Part shown: positions 36,283-45,945 of the stretch, piece by piece | Numbering within the stretch: the first letter of the stretch is position 1 | How the letters are laid out: each line of letters opens with the position of its first letter | Assembly (NCBI RefSeq): GCF_023074835.1 | Contig: NZ_JALLGW010000001.1 | Location: 744,001 to 808,000 of the forward strand | Reading direction: 5' to 3' | Length of the DNA: 64,000 bases | Source of the DNA: Halomarina salina | GTDB taxonomy: Archaea; Halobacteriota; Halobacteria; Halobacteriales; Haloarculaceae | The notes under the pieces: generated by a model | Seen by the model: the letters and a program-made list of their open reading frames with translations, nothing else | Database searches by the model: none | Told to the model about the DNA's origin: nothing | Position numbers and translations under genes: made by a program

Positions 36283-38217
36283 TTAGCTACCGCTGCTATT
36301 ACCGCTGCTATTACCGCTGCTGGTACTGCCACCACTACCACCACTGCCGCTGCCACTTCCTTGCCAGTGGCTTTCATAGGCTTCTGCACCGCCGGGGAAA
36401 ACCTGGGGCGGCTGTAGATGGAACGCACCATTACCGCGTCCCTTAAACACACTGTTCACGAACTGCTCCTGATTGATGACGTATGCCATGGCCTGCCTGA
36501 CTGCCTTTGGCACCTTCTCCATGTGGAACCCGACGAAGTAGGTGTTTATTGAGGACGTTTCAGCCATGTTGACCGTCTGGTCGTTCTCGAGTGGACCATA
36601 CGTACCCGTCGCTTGTCCCCCTTCTGCTTGTCCTAGGTCGGCCTTGTTCGGGTTATACTGTGCAGTTGGAATTGCAGCGACGTCCGCATTGCCGTTCAAG
36701 AAGTAATTGAACCGTGCTGTTGTGTCCGTGATAATCGCCGAGTCAATCCCCTCGATTGCTGCCATCTGTCCATGGTAGTCGTCGAAACGGTCTGCAGAGA
36801 ACGAACCACCGTTCCCGGATTCCCAGTTCGCAAACTGGAATGGACCACAGCCGATGGGATTAGAGGTGGAGAACTCCTCGTACCCCATCTCGCCCTCGTA
36901 GCCCTCGATATCACCAACGATTCCCTCTGGAACGACGGAGAACGCCGAGTACGCGAGTACCGGAAGGACATACGTGAATGGGTTGTTCAGCGTGATCTTG
37001 AAGGTGTAGTCACCCGTTGCTTCAACACCAGTAGATCCTGAAACCACATTCCCATCGTCGTCAGTTTCGCGCGCAATATCTAGCACGGAGATGGGGAAGT
37101 ACGTGTTCGTCGAGTTCGTAGATTCGACGAGCCGCCGGATTGAGTATACGACGTCAGAGGCGGTGACCTCACCATAGTCGCCGTGGAACTGGATCCCCTC
37201 TTTAAGAGTGAATTCGTATTCCGTCAGGTCATCGTTCGAGGTATAATCCTCGACAATGAGGGGTTGGACTTCTGTCGTCCCGTTCTGGTAGTTCATGGGG
37301 GCGTCGAACATGTTCATAATCTTACCCCCACTAGCAGTGTTCCCCGAAGCAATCGGGTCAAGCGTACTGAAGGTTGCCGAGATAGTATCCAGACGGCTTT
37401 TTCCTTCGAGTCCGTTCACTGAAATGTTTTCTTTCGATCGGGACCCACCCATACCCCCAGGTGGGTTGTAGTCGAGTCGGTCGTACCAGAATACCTGTGA
37501 TGCTTGATGGTAAATCGGCAGCAGTGCAGCAGATTCCCAGAGGCCTTCTTCCATTCGGACTGCTGCTTCATTGCGTGCAGTCTCCGCAGAATCACTGTTA
37601 CCTGGGTTGTCAGTGATCTGGTCGAACTGGTCGATCATATACTGCCGAACGGAGGCATCACCCTTTGCGTCCTCCGACCAGAACAGTCGTGCGCCGTTCG
37701 GAGTATATCCATCTGCGTCGTAGATGGTGTTGGGTGGGTCAACAAGCTGAAGGAAGTTCTGCCCCCCCGGGTAGTCAGCGATCCACCCGAGTGTATACGC
37801 CTCATGCTCCCCCTTCTCGGTCGTATCGATTAGAGCGCTGAAGTCAGCCTCATTAATATTCATGTCTATATAGGCTGACTCCAACCGTGCGCGAATCGTA
37901 TTCGCCATCTCGGTCCACGCTGGGCTAGTGTACTGAAGCCAGTTGAGCTCGAATCGGTTATCCGGCCCGTATCCGGCCTCTTCCATCACTCGCTTGGCCT
38001 CTCCGACCCGCGTTTCGTTGGCTCCGTATGGATAACTGTCGAGTCCTTGGAATCCTTCCCCGCCGTTTTCGGTTCCAGTGCCTGTTTCGTTTCCTGAGGT
38101 ATCATTCCCTGAACTTTCGCTGTTCGAGTCACTGGAACAACCCGCTAATGCAACTGCCGCGGTAGCCCCCGTTGCCTGCAAGAATCGCCGCCTCGTTTTT
38201 CCGCTACTGTCTGTCAT
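36283..38217 (-). CDS. Oligopeptide/solute ABC substrate-binding lipoprotein with circularly permuted domain order
   Basis: The protein is 644 aa from the Met at 38217. It has a Tat signal (TRRRFLQ), lipobox LAGC with Cys27, and a Ser/Gly/Asn linker to about 55. Residues 61-260 match the C-terminal part of DppA/OppA-type proteins (EAKRVMEEAGYGPDNRF, EAYTLGWIADYPGGQNFL, LLPIYHQ). Residues 278-619 match the N-terminal part (STLDPIASG, TEVQPLIVEDYTSNDDL, KEGIQFHGDYGEVTASDVVYS) and end at FPGGAEAYESHWQ, where the 61-260 block normally follows. The tail is Gly/Ser/Asn repeats. It is the binding protein of this operon; permutation is my reading from family knowledge. Confidence 0.88.
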   Translation of the reverse strand: MTDSSGKTRRRFLQATGATAAVALAGCSSDSNSESSGNDTSGNETGTGTENGGEGFQGLDSYPYGANETRVGEAKRVMEEAGYGPDNRFELNWLQYTSPAWTEMANTIRARLESAYIDMNINEADFSALIDTTEKGEHEAYTLGWIADYPGGQNFLQLVDPPNTIYDADGYTPNGARLFWSEDAKGDASVRQYMIDQFDQITDNPGNSDSAETARNEAAVRMEEGLWESAALLPIYHQASQVFWYDRLDYNPPGGMGGSRSKENISVNGLEGKSRLDTISATFSTLDPIASGNTASGGKIMNMFDAPMNYQNGTTEVQPLIVEDYTSNDDLTEYEFTLKEGIQFHGDYGEVTASDVVYSIRRLVESTNSTNTYFPISVLDIARETDDDGNVVSGSTGVEATGDYTFKITLNNPFTYVLPVLAYSAFSVVPEGIVGDIEGYEGEMGYEEFSTSNPIGCGPFQFANWESGNGGSFSADRFDDYHGQMAAIEGIDSAIITDTTARFNYFLNGNADVAAIPTAQYNPNKADLGQAEGGQATGTYGPLENDQTVNMAETSSINTYFVGFHMEKVPKAVRQAMAYVINQEQFVNSVFKGRGNGAFHLQPPQVFPGGAEAYESHWQGSGSGSGGSGGSTSSGNSSGNSSGS

Positions 38218-38997
38218 ACCAAGAGCCACTATCCAATCATGATTAATATAATTGGCGCTATTGGCGCGGTATTTGCGTCATATCAACGTTTTAGCTACCG
38301 CTCTTCGTCTCGCTCCCGCTGCTCCCGGACAAACATTCTATTCTGCGACTAAAAATACTCCCTGTTAGCTAAAAGCGCTTCTTCAGTTATCTGCGTCGAG
38401 CTACGACCCCCCTATCGGAAAGTGTACTATGTCGAGAGAGATATTCCCATTTCTGGCTGAAATATATCCATTTTGTGGTCGAGTTCTTCATTCGATCACT
38501 GATATTTGGATCACTACCGTTATTGTGCTTCTTTGGCTGACTCTTTCATCGTGCCGCTATGTTAACTTGCTCGCTCCTCTTGCAGTGAGTCGCATTCCAA
38601 GCAAGAAATAAGATGGAAGGTGATCATGGTTATACGGATTACTAGACAATATCGTAGAGAGCACCGAGTTTCATGTCTTGACTGCGATTAGTGCTCTTTT
38701 TCGATGTAAGGCCCCCGATACTGTCATAGCGAACTCATCAGACCAAGGAGGGTCTATAGACGTTACTTACTAGCTCCTGAATTAAATCTATGGAATATTT
38801 GTATTAAAAATCGGACAATATCAGGGCGGATCTGATTCACAGGCCGGTCGTACAACTCTATCTCGCTCAATAGTTGCGGCGGTCTGGCAGATCAGCGGCG
38901 AGGAGAACTTGATAACCCGTTCCAGTGGGACGGATCTCTGTATACAAATCTAGCCGGTTGATGATCGTCTTTTGCTTGGCCGCTCGGTTGGTCTGTC
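38218..38997. other. AT-rich gene-free stretch
   Basis: This is 780 bp upstream of the binding-protein gene. ATTATATTAAT near 38235-38250 (reverse strand) is a likely TATA element for the ABC operon. A 60-codon open frame at 38429-38611 has no start signal or recognisable product. Base composition suggests decayed mobile DNA. Confidence 0.5.
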
Positions 38998-39272
38998 TCA
39001 ACATTCCGAGTCGTCGGGATCAACTCCGACGAACGAATCGTTTTCAGTGGACACGAACCCTATTCCGTCGACCACCTCTCGTTCGGCGGCATGTTCACGA
39101 GCTATGTCGAAGGTCACCCACGTCGTCCCGTTGGTCGTCGAGGTGTATCCCCCATCTGCGAATCGATCGGTACCTTTGTCGCCTCGCCATCGCACTTCTC
39201 GGTCCGCCAGCGAACCCACTGCGACCGATCAGTCAATGCCGACAGCAGATTGTCACACGCGGGCAGACTCAT
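38998..39272 (-). pseudogene. Remnant of a phage NrS-1 polymerase-like/primase replication gene
   Basis: On the reverse strand, one frame gives MSLPACDNLLSALTDRSQWV and RWRTEKCDGEATKVPID. The next frame continues GGYTSTTNGTTWVTFDIARE, then DGIGFVSTENDSFVGVDPDD and a stop. Together these match the N-terminal region of haloarchaeal plasmid/provirus replication proteins (pattern QWVxWR...KVPI...TW..F..A...DGIGFV...D...G.D.D). The frame changes at a GGGGG run near 39165. The rest of the gene is gone. Confidence 0.6.
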
Positions 39273-40052
39273 TCCGTTCGCTTCCCTCGGCCGAGAGCGA
39301 GGAAGATGCCTGCTCGATTCGAGCCACTCCCTGCTGTCGGGCGTGCCATCTCTCGAACCGCACGGGTGAGTGGACAACCAGGCTAGCGCTTTATCGCTAC
39401 CACCACAAAGATCGGTCATCATCGCCGAGTCGCTCGCTGGTTTTCATCATCGGTTTCGACGGTCCTATGCCGGTTATGACCGCTTTTTCTCGCACTCCGC
39501 TCACGAGAGAGCGTTCACGATCAATCAACCTCTCCGCAAGAAAGGGTAAAGAAGGTGAGTATGACTGACCGCTATCGCCCCGGTGGCGATTCAAGAATGG
39601 CGTTGTGTTGATGGATGAGGGCTGTTGATGCAGTATTTCGTCTGTCATAGACATCTCCGACGACCGCCTCGCGACCTGCAATGCGTCATATTCGGCTGCA
39701 GTTATGCGGTTTCGGGGTCAGACATCGTTTATGTTGATACCGGTCCGAGCCATGCTCACCACTCATTGGTTGAAATCAAGCAGGAGAGCGCCAGTGCTGG
39801 CTAGGTGGCGCTCTTGCAGGTGGCTGTCGGTCGCTGTATCAGTGGCGTGGGTTGCACTCTTGATTGCGTTCTCACGGGTGTTCTTGCGGTCGAAATCACC
39901 GATGATGAGACTCCAGGGACGGACGGAGGGCTGCCGAGCCGTGTTCTCCCCGGCCCTGCGACCGCTGGAGCGAGTATGAGCGCGCTGCTCTATCGGCCTC
40001 CCAGACCACCGGTAGAGCCATCAGAGGTTCGCCTCCGGCCACCGATCGGCAG
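39273..40052. other. Gene-free or degraded stretch
   Basis: Open frames exist on both strands but none is convincing. A reverse-strand frame ending at 39763 reads SLIIGDFDRKNTRENAIKSA and onward without a start codon in reach, so it may be a fragment of an unrecognised gene. A 94-codon reverse frame (39397-39681) has no family resemblance. Confidence 0.4.
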
Positions 40053-43000
40053 TCAGTCGAGACGGTCACGAAGCCACCTCACGGGGTACATTGCGGTCAG
40101 GCCAGCCGTGTCGATGGTGAACTGCTGGGGTGGCGTCGTCTCCGCATAGGACGCCTCGACCCGCGGGTCGCCATCGGCAGGGTCGCACAGCGCATCCAGT
40201 ACGGCATGGCCATCGCGCTGTGACATAACGATCCAAATCGCTGCTTCGGGGTCGCAGGCGGCCATCTTGTCGAAGTCGGCGGGGGTAGCCTTGCGAAGGT
40301 CGTTGTTGACGCGTTCGACCTCGACAGGGACAATCACGTCGCCGTCAGTGTCGAGTGCGGCGATGTCGAGTCGGTGCTCGGAGTCCGGGAGGTCGTAGTA
40401 CGGGACGACCTCGGTCGCCGGTGAGTCGGGATTGTCAACGAACTCTTGTTCGAGCCATCGTCGGCCCACCTCGACACCGAGGACGTGTTGGCTGGACTCT
40501 TCGAGATCACCCTGGCCGTGGCCGTAGTCGACGCCCTGTCGGTAGCTCTCGCCGATCACTTCCCGGCCTGCAGGGGTGACGCTGAACAGGCGGTGTGGGT
40601 GGTCGGTGTCGTGACGCAGCACGTCGGTGTCGAGCAGGTCCTGGACCGCTTCGCTGTCGATGCCGACGTACTCTTCGAGGCGGAGCATCGAGTCGTACAG
40701 GAGGTCGTATTCGAGCGGGTCGTACCGGAGTTGCTGGGCGTTGTAGACGGCCTGGAGGAAGAGGAGCTGGGTGTCCGACCACTCGGTCGCGGCCCGTTCG
40801 TCGGCCGTGAGCTTGAGGTTCACTTCGCAGATCGGGATGTCGGCGCGGTCGGCCTCGGCGAGCGACGAACAGCAACTGATCGCCCGACGCAGCCCGTCGA
40901 TCGAGGGGTCGTAGCGGTTGTCGCAGTCAGCACACTGGAGCGCATGACTCGCGGCGTCGTACGTGACCATCGGTGGGAGGCGCTGGGTATGGGGGAGTGC
41001 GCTGTCGACGCGGCTCGCGGCGTCGGGCTCGGCCACCTCGCTTTCAGGCTCGACAGTTCCAGGGTCGGTGAGCGTCAGTCCGTACGCCTCTCGGGTACGC
41101 TCGGTGGCCAGCGTTCGTGCGGCGTCGAACCGAACCTGTCCGGTGTCGTCCAGCGGGTCGTCACCGTCCGGGTGACCGTCGGGGAGCGCCCCCGATTCCA
41201 GTCGGAACGGTCGGGGTTCGGTATCGCCGAAGCCAGCGGGCAATGCGGCGAGCCACTCGCCGCGCGTCAGTGCCCGCAGTCGAGCGCCGACCGCGTCGGC
41301 GTTGAGCTCGTCCGTCGCCAGCCGTTCGGCCAACGGCCGGTCGTGAGGGACGTTGCCGGTGACGAGCGTCGAGACGTTGTTGAGAACCTCCTCGTAGGCG
41401 CTCGGGGAGCGCTCGCGGAGCTGCGCGGGGAACTGCATCGCGAGCGTGATCGCACAGTCGAATCCGCGAGCCTGTGCAAGGAGTGTCTGCAACAGATCCG
41501 AGATGGCGATGCTTGCCGCCTCCTCGACGTAGAGGTTGACCAGCGGGTCAGCTGGGTCGGCAGGCGCTAGCTCAGTATCCCTGTCTGGGTCGTCGTCGGT
41601 GTCGGTCAGGTCGTCGCCGGCTCGTTTGGTGCCGATCGCCGCGACGGCCTGCTTGCGCCGTCGGAGCGCCGTCCAGAGGTTCGAGAGGACGACCAGCGCG
41701 AGGACGCGCTGGGCTTCCGAGCGCAGCCCGCCGGTATCGAAGATGATGACCGTATCCTCGTCGAGGTGGTCGGCGAGGTCGAAGCGCGGGCCGTCGTCGG
41801 CCGTGTCGGGTAGTGTGCTCGAGTCGTGGGTGGTGCTCGGGATGTCGCTGACGTGGTTGAACACCCGCCCGAGGCGCTCGTCGGCGGGAATCTTCTCGAT
41901 ACGGTTGGCGACCCCCTGCATGATCTCGTCGAATGACTGTGTGCGGTTGGCGGTGACGCCTGCGAGCATCCGTTCGAGGTCGCTATCGGAGACCGCGGGC
42001 GCGGTCTGGCGCTCGTGCATACGGCGGGCGGCCTGGTGGAGTGCGCGGTGTGTGTAGGCGTCGTCGCCGTGGACGGGGTCGAACAGCGCCTTGACGAGAT
42101 ACCGGATGACGTCCGGTGAGCGGACGGCCTGCTCGAAGCGCTCACGGCCCATGATCCCCATGAGGATGTCGAGATAGTGGTCGGCGACGTCCTCGACGGC
42201 GGTCGTCCGACCGACGCCCGCTTGGAGTTCTGCACGAATATCGAAAAACGAGAACGCGGGGAGTACCTCACTGCAGTCGAAGTGGATGACATCGTTGAGG
42301 TCGCCGTAGCGAGCGTAGTGGGCGCGGCAGTACTGTTCGGCGAGTCCGTCGCCCTTCGGCGCGATAAGGATGTCCGCGCCGTCGGTGGCCGCATGGTTGT
42401 CGAGGATGGCGCGGACGAGCGCGGTCGACTTCCCTGAGCCGGTCTTGCCGAGCCAGGCAGCGTGAAGCGGCTGGAGCGTCGGCGGGACCGCGATGGGCTT
42501 GGGTTCGGTTTGGCCGTTCTCGGTGACGGGATGGCCGAGCGTCAGGCCCGTCGTTCGGTAGGTTTCGAGCTGTGCCTCCGGTGGCCGTGGCCGGTGTGCC
42601 CGCTCGCTGGCGGTTGCGGCGAGGCCGCGCTCGCCGCCCGCGGTGACGGTACTGTCGAGCAGGCAGAAGCTGGGGGCTTCGCTCGGGTCAGCGACGACCC
42701 CCCGACTGCGTGGATAGGAGAAGGGTAGTCGCGTTCGAAACCGCTCGTAGTTCGGCGGGTAGAACGTCCGCGTTTCGAGGTCGGTGAGTACCTGTTGGCC
42801 CCGCGGCGGTTCGTGGAGTTCGCGCAGTTCGTCGTCGTGGTGGAGCCGCCCGAACACCGAGTACGACGTGTGGCTGAGGTAGTCGAGCGTGCTGGCGAGG
42901 TCGGCCGCGGCGTTGATGGCGGTGGTGGTCGCCGCCCCGGTGAGCGCGACGGCGCGAGCGTTGACGGCGAACGACCGACGGGCGTCCTTGGCGGTGAGTT

Positions 43001-43850
43001 CCTCAACGCGCTGGGCGTCGCTCGGTGTCAGCTCCGCTTTCGTCGGCTGAGTGTCGCGGTCGTCGTCCTCGTAGCGGGCGTAGATGCGCTGCTGGTAGCT
43101 GTCGGCCCCGTGTGAGAAACTCGGATACGGCCGCATGAGTACCTGGTAGACGATCGGAACGGGAGTGTTGACCATCGTCTCGATGACCGATGCCAGCGGC
43201 ACGCGCCCCCGTGCGCCCGAGGTCCCGGCCGCTGTCCCCTTTCGTTGGACGGTTCCCGTGCTGGCAGTGCTCGCGCCGCGCCCGTCAGCACGGGCCTGGC
43301 GCTCGATGCGATGGCCGTCCGTCCCCTCGCGGATCGCCCCGAACGACCGCAGGCAGGTGCGCCAGTCGCGTCGGCCGGCCGCACTCCCCCAGAACTCGAC
43401 GCCCGCGACCCACGGGTCGGGCAAGTCGTCGTCTGGTGTCGGACCGGCGTTGGCGAAGTCGGCCGGATGGAGTTCGACGTGCTCGAACTGGTAGGTGTCG
43501 GGGAACAGTCCCCGACAGACCCGTTCGAGGACGTTCGAGTTGCCGGGCGGGTCGACGCCAACGTAGTACTCGAGCCGGTTCGGGCGGCCGTGTGAGAAGA
43601 CGAGCCACTCGATGGTTGCCGTCGGTCGGGCCTGATACAGGTGCTGGAGCCGCGACCTAGTGTCGGCGGGTTTCAGACTGTGGAACTGGCGAAACTGTGC
43701 CGCGACCGTCCCCGGATCGAGCGTCCCCTCGGCGGGTTGGATGCGAAGGTATCGTCGCCTCTCGTAGCCGTCGCGAAGCGTCGTCCGAGCCCGTGGGTCG
43801 ACGTCGTTATCATCGGCGTTCCCGAACCAGTGCCCGAAAGTGTCAATCAT
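40053..43850 (-). CDS. HerA/TraD-like conjugation-type ATPase with zinc ribbon and nuclease-like C-terminus
   Basis: The protein is 1265 aa. An N-terminal ~450-residue region precedes an ATPase with Walker A GKTGSGKST (468-476), IIFDTGGLRSEAQRV, and a Walker B-like LYVEEAAS, as in VirB4/TraD/HerA DNA pumps of haloarchaeal plasmids. After about residue 950 come a CxxC/CC cluster (CADCDNRY...SCC), a winged-helix-like part, and a final domain with HRLDIAALDTDGDVIVPVEV resembling a D...ExE restriction-type nuclease. Likely role: moving or processing plasmid DNA. The nuclease assignment is inference. Confidence 0.8.
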   Translation of the reverse strand: MIDTFGHWFGNADDNDVDPRARTTLRDGYERRRYLRIQPAEGTLDPGTVAAQFRQFHSLKPADTRSRLQHLYQARPTATIEWLVFSHGRPNRLEYYVGVDPPGNSNVLERVCRGLFPDTYQFEHVELHPADFANAGPTPDDDLPDPWVAGVEFWGSAAGRRDWRTCLRSFGAIREGTDGHRIERQARADGRGASTASTGTVQRKGTAAGTSGARGRVPLASVIETMVNTPVPIVYQVLMRPYPSFSHGADSYQQRIYARYEDDDRDTQPTKAELTPSDAQRVEELTAKDARRSFAVNARAVALTGAATTTAINAAADLASTLDYLSHTSYSVFGRLHHDDELRELHEPPRGQQVLTDLETRTFYPPNYERFRTRLPFSYPRSRGVVADPSEAPSFCLLDSTVTAGGERGLAATASERAHRPRPPEAQLETYRTTGLTLGHPVTENGQTEPKPIAVPPTLQPLHAAWLGKTGSGKSTALVRAILDNHAATDGADILIAPKGDGLAEQYCRAHYARYGDLNDVIHFDCSEVLPAFSFFDIRAELQAGVGRTTAVEDVADHYLDILMGIMGRERFEQAVRSPDVIRYLVKALFDPVHGDDAYTHRALHQAARRMHERQTAPAVSDSDLERMLAGVTANRTQSFDEIMQGVANRIEKIPADERLGRVFNHVSDIPSTTHDSSTLPDTADDGPRFDLADHLDEDTVIIFDTGGLRSEAQRVLALVVLSNLWTALRRRKQAVAAIGTKRAGDDLTDTDDDPDRDTELAPADPADPLVNLYVEEAASIAISDLLQTLLAQARGFDCAITLAMQFPAQLRERSPSAYEEVLNNVSTLVTGNVPHDRPLAERLATDELNADAVGARLRALTRGEWLAALPAGFGDTEPRPFRLESGALPDGHPDGDDPLDDTGQVRFDAARTLATERTREAYGLTLTDPGTVEPESEVAEPDAASRVDSALPHTQRLPPMVTYDAASHALQCADCDNRYDPSIDGLRRAISCCSSLAEADRADIPICEVNLKLTADERAATEWSDTQLLFLQAVYNAQQLRYDPLEYDLLYDSMLRLEEYVGIDSEAVQDLLDTDVLRHDTDHPHRLFSVTPAGREVIGESYRQGVDYGHGQGDLEESSQHVLGVEVGRRWLEQEFVDNPDSPATEVVPYYDLPDSEHRLDIAALDTDGDVIVPVEVERVNNDLRKATPADFDKMAACDPEAAIWIVMSQRDGHAVLDALCDPADGDPRVEASYAETTPPQQFTIDTAGLTAMYPVRWLRDRLD

Positions 43851-43990
43851 TAATATGTCGTGTGTATGTTACCTGGTAGCGTTGTACATACAATCTCTGG
43901 ACGGTCGGTAAAAATCCCTTTCGCCTCTCTCAGCATTCAGTGACGGTATGAGTTGACGACTCGTTCGCAGACAGTCCGGAGCCGCTCAGT

Positions 43991-44026
43991 AGTTGCTGGC
44001 CGCCCGCACAGGGGTGCGGGCGCGTC
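43991..44026 (+). promoter_or_regulatory. Shared upstream hairpin, copy 1 (before the 147-aa zinc-ribbon gene)
   Basis: AGTTGCTGGC leads into a perfect stem CGCCCGCAC/GTGCGGGCG with loop AGGG, ending 18 bp before the ATG at 44045. It shares the GGGGTGCGGG right arm with the copies at 48262 and 54941. Confidence 0.5.
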
Positions 44027-44044
44027 ACTGTGCCCCTGTATCCG

Positions 44045-44488
44045 ATGGCCGACCATCAGCCCCCTTCGACCGACGAGACCGACGTATCGCAGCCGGAGCC
44101 CCCCGTGGCCGACGTGGACAGCGCGCCCGGTGAGACCCCCGAGATAGCGTCGAGCGGGTCCGAGGCGGTCGCCCCGATCAGCGCGACGCCGCAGGACTAC
44201 ACCCGCTGTCCGAGATGCGACGCTCGGCGGTTCGTCGCCCGCCAACTGGTCTACGAGCAGCGCCAGTACGACGAGCAGGGCGACCTGACAAGCGCCGACG
44301 TGACCGTTCGGGCGGCCCTGGAGTACTGCTGTGCGGACTGTGGCACCCGACTCCGTGAGATGCCCGTGAGTCAGCCTGACTTCTACGGCGAGGTGGCCGT
44401 TCTCCGAGCGGACCTCGATGCGGCCGTGCAGCGACGGCTGGCGTGCTGGGTCGCCCGGCTCCGCGAGTACCACCCCGGTCGAGGCTAA
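44045..44488 (+). CDS. Zinc-ribbon protein of plasmid type, unknown function (147 aa)
   Basis: The first ~55 residues are acidic and disordered. Then CPRCDARRFVARQLVYEQRQ and YCCADCGTRL form two CxxC knuckles. The C-terminus is helical. No catalytic motif. The ATG at 44045 is used; a GTG five codons upstream is also in frame. It sits alone between two reverse-strand genes and has the shared hairpin upstream. Confidence 0.7.
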   Translation: MADHQPPSTDETDVSQPEPPVADVDSAPGETPEIASSGSEAVAPISATPQDYTRCPRCDARRFVARQLVYEQRQYDEQGDLTSADVTVRAALEYCCADCGTRLREMPVSQPDFYGEVAVLRADLDAAVQRRLACWVARLREYHPGRG

Positions 44489-44504
44489 ACCCCATCGCCC
44501 CCGC

Positions 44505-45299
44505 TCAGGCGAGCGGGTCGATCGTCTCGTACTGGTAACCGCACTCAATCGCGATCTCCAGACACTCCTCGGCGAACGACTCGATGGCGACGCCGGCCGT
44601 GCCAGCTCCGACGAGCAGCCGTTGTGTCAGCAGTTCGTTAACGAGGGCCTGCTTCGTGTCGACCTGTAGTGTCGGCAGCGTCCCGTGGATGTACCTGATG
44701 GGGTGGTCCTGGAACGTCTTGACACCATCCGACGACTCGCTGTCCGCGCTTCCGTCGACCTGGACGATCTGCCCCTCGCTCTCGCCGAGCACCTGCACCC
44801 AGTACTGGGTCAGCGGCGGGTCGGCCAACAGCGTCGTCGCCTGGTCGATCCGATCAGCGAGGCCGACGGGTTCGGGATACGGCTGGGCCTCCGGGTCGTA
44901 TCGCGGATACGCCTGCTGCACCCAGTCGACGATGCCGTCGACGAACTCGCGACAGACCGTCTCCGGGTCTGTTCCGGGGAGCGTATGATTCGTGAACACC
45001 CCGAGCTGGTGAGCGTAGAGCTGGCGGGCGAGCTGGGCGACCTGCGGGTACGCCAAGTCGTCGTGGTAGCCGGCGAGGTGTGCCGTCTGGTGGTAGGTCT
45101 GGGGTTCGCTGGCTCCTTCGGGTGCCTGGGCGAGCCGCGACCCGTCGCCGATCGCCTGCACCGAGAACGCGAGGACGTCCGGATCCTCAAGGTATTCGCG
45201 GGCCGTCTGTCGCCCCTCGACGAACGGGTCGTCGACGCCGTCGGTGAGAATCTCGACGAGCGTGGGGTCTGGAACTGTGGGCTGTCGGGGGTCGTCCAT
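44505..45299 (-). CDS. Hypothetical haloarchaeal plasmid-type protein (264 aa)
   Basis: The ATG at 45299 is chosen because GGAGG stands eight bases before it; a Met at 45332 is in frame. The sequence is acidic and helical, with YHQTAHLAGYHDDLAYPQVAQLARQLYAHQ in the first half and QYWVQVLGESEGQIVQVDG later. No known domain, signal or membrane segment recognised. It lies tail to tail with the zinc-ribbon gene. Confidence 0.65.
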   Translation of the reverse strand: MDDPRQPTVPDPTLVEILTDGVDDPFVEGRQTAREYLEDPDVLAFSVQAIGDGSRLAQAPEGASEPQTYHQTAHLAGYHDDLAYPQVAQLARQLYAHQLGVFTNHTLPGTDPETVCREFVDGIVDWVQQAYPRYDPEAQPYPEPVGLADRIDQATTLLADPPLTQYWVQVLGESEGQIVQVDGSADSESSDGVKTFQDHPIRYIHGTLPTLQVDTKQALVNELLTQRLLVGAGTAGVAIESFAEECLEIAIECGYQYETIDPLA

Positions 45300-45945
45300 A
45301 GGGTGGCCTCCGTGTGAGCCGTTCGCAGACATCGGTAAATACGTCAGTACAGCGTGGGCTGACAGTACCGAGCACGTGAGTGCCGACAAGACGGGGTGGT
45401 CGACTGGGGACGCCTCAGTGTGTCCGACCCCGTCGGGGGTGTCGGCCGTCGACGGTCGATAGTCGGTGATGCGCGGTGGCCCGCCCCACTCGGCGCTGCC
45501 GCCCTCCGCTCGCTCACGGCTCTCTGCTCGTGGCCTCCTGCCGGTCGGCCACGCATCGCTCGCCGTTCGCGTTCGAGGCGCTTCCGTCGGTCGCGCCTCG
45601 CGTCGCTCGCGACCGACCAGTCCGGGCGTGTGGCTCGCTCCTATCGTCGCTTCGCCATTCCGGGCGTGTGGCCTCGACGCCAGCGGGTAAGCGGGCGGGG
45701 TTGCGCTCCAGTCGGTGCTCACCCACACCCGCTTACTCCGCTGGCCGCTCGCTCCGGGCGGGTCGCACGCGCGGGGCTCTGCGTGTGCCGGTCACCTCGG
45801 GGCGCGCTCGCTCGCGCCCAGTGGCGCTCGCGAAGGCGCGAGCGAGCGCGCAGTCGTGACTGGTCGGGTTGTCGAGGGTGGAAAACCGCGATGTTAGAGA
45901 TCGCGGTGTCGGACGCTCAGTGAGCGCCTTCGGAGTTTGACTCCA
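45300..45945. other. GC-rich gene-free region full of CGCTCG-type palindromes
   Basis: About 650 bp with many CTCGCTCG, GCGCTCGCG and CGTGGCC...GGCCACG pieces. Open frames on both strands are Arg/Ser/Pro-rich shadows caused by the composition. The strong hairpin at 45802-45851 lies near the right end, 95 bp before the next gene. It may hold a replication, transfer or regulatory site. Confidence 0.5.
45802..45851. repeat. 17-bp perfect inverted repeat
   Basis: GCGCGCTCGCTCGCGCC (45802-45818) and its exact reverse complement (45835-45851) flank a 16-bp loop. It is the strongest hairpin in the window and is not directly after a stop codon. Confidence 0.7.

Noticed and set aside
38429-38611. 60-codon plus-strand frame with a hydrophobic middle
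   Set aside because: No ribosome site or recognisable product, and it lies in decayed AT-rich DNA.
39704-40149. Open frames on both strands, including a reverse frame with DFDRKNTRENAIKSAT
   Set aside because: No start codon or relatives could be supported; mentioned only as possible debris.
45396-45923. Open frames on both strands in the GC-rich palindrome region
   Set aside because: Arg/Ser/Pro-rich, no start signal, and caused by repeated CGCTCG sequence.
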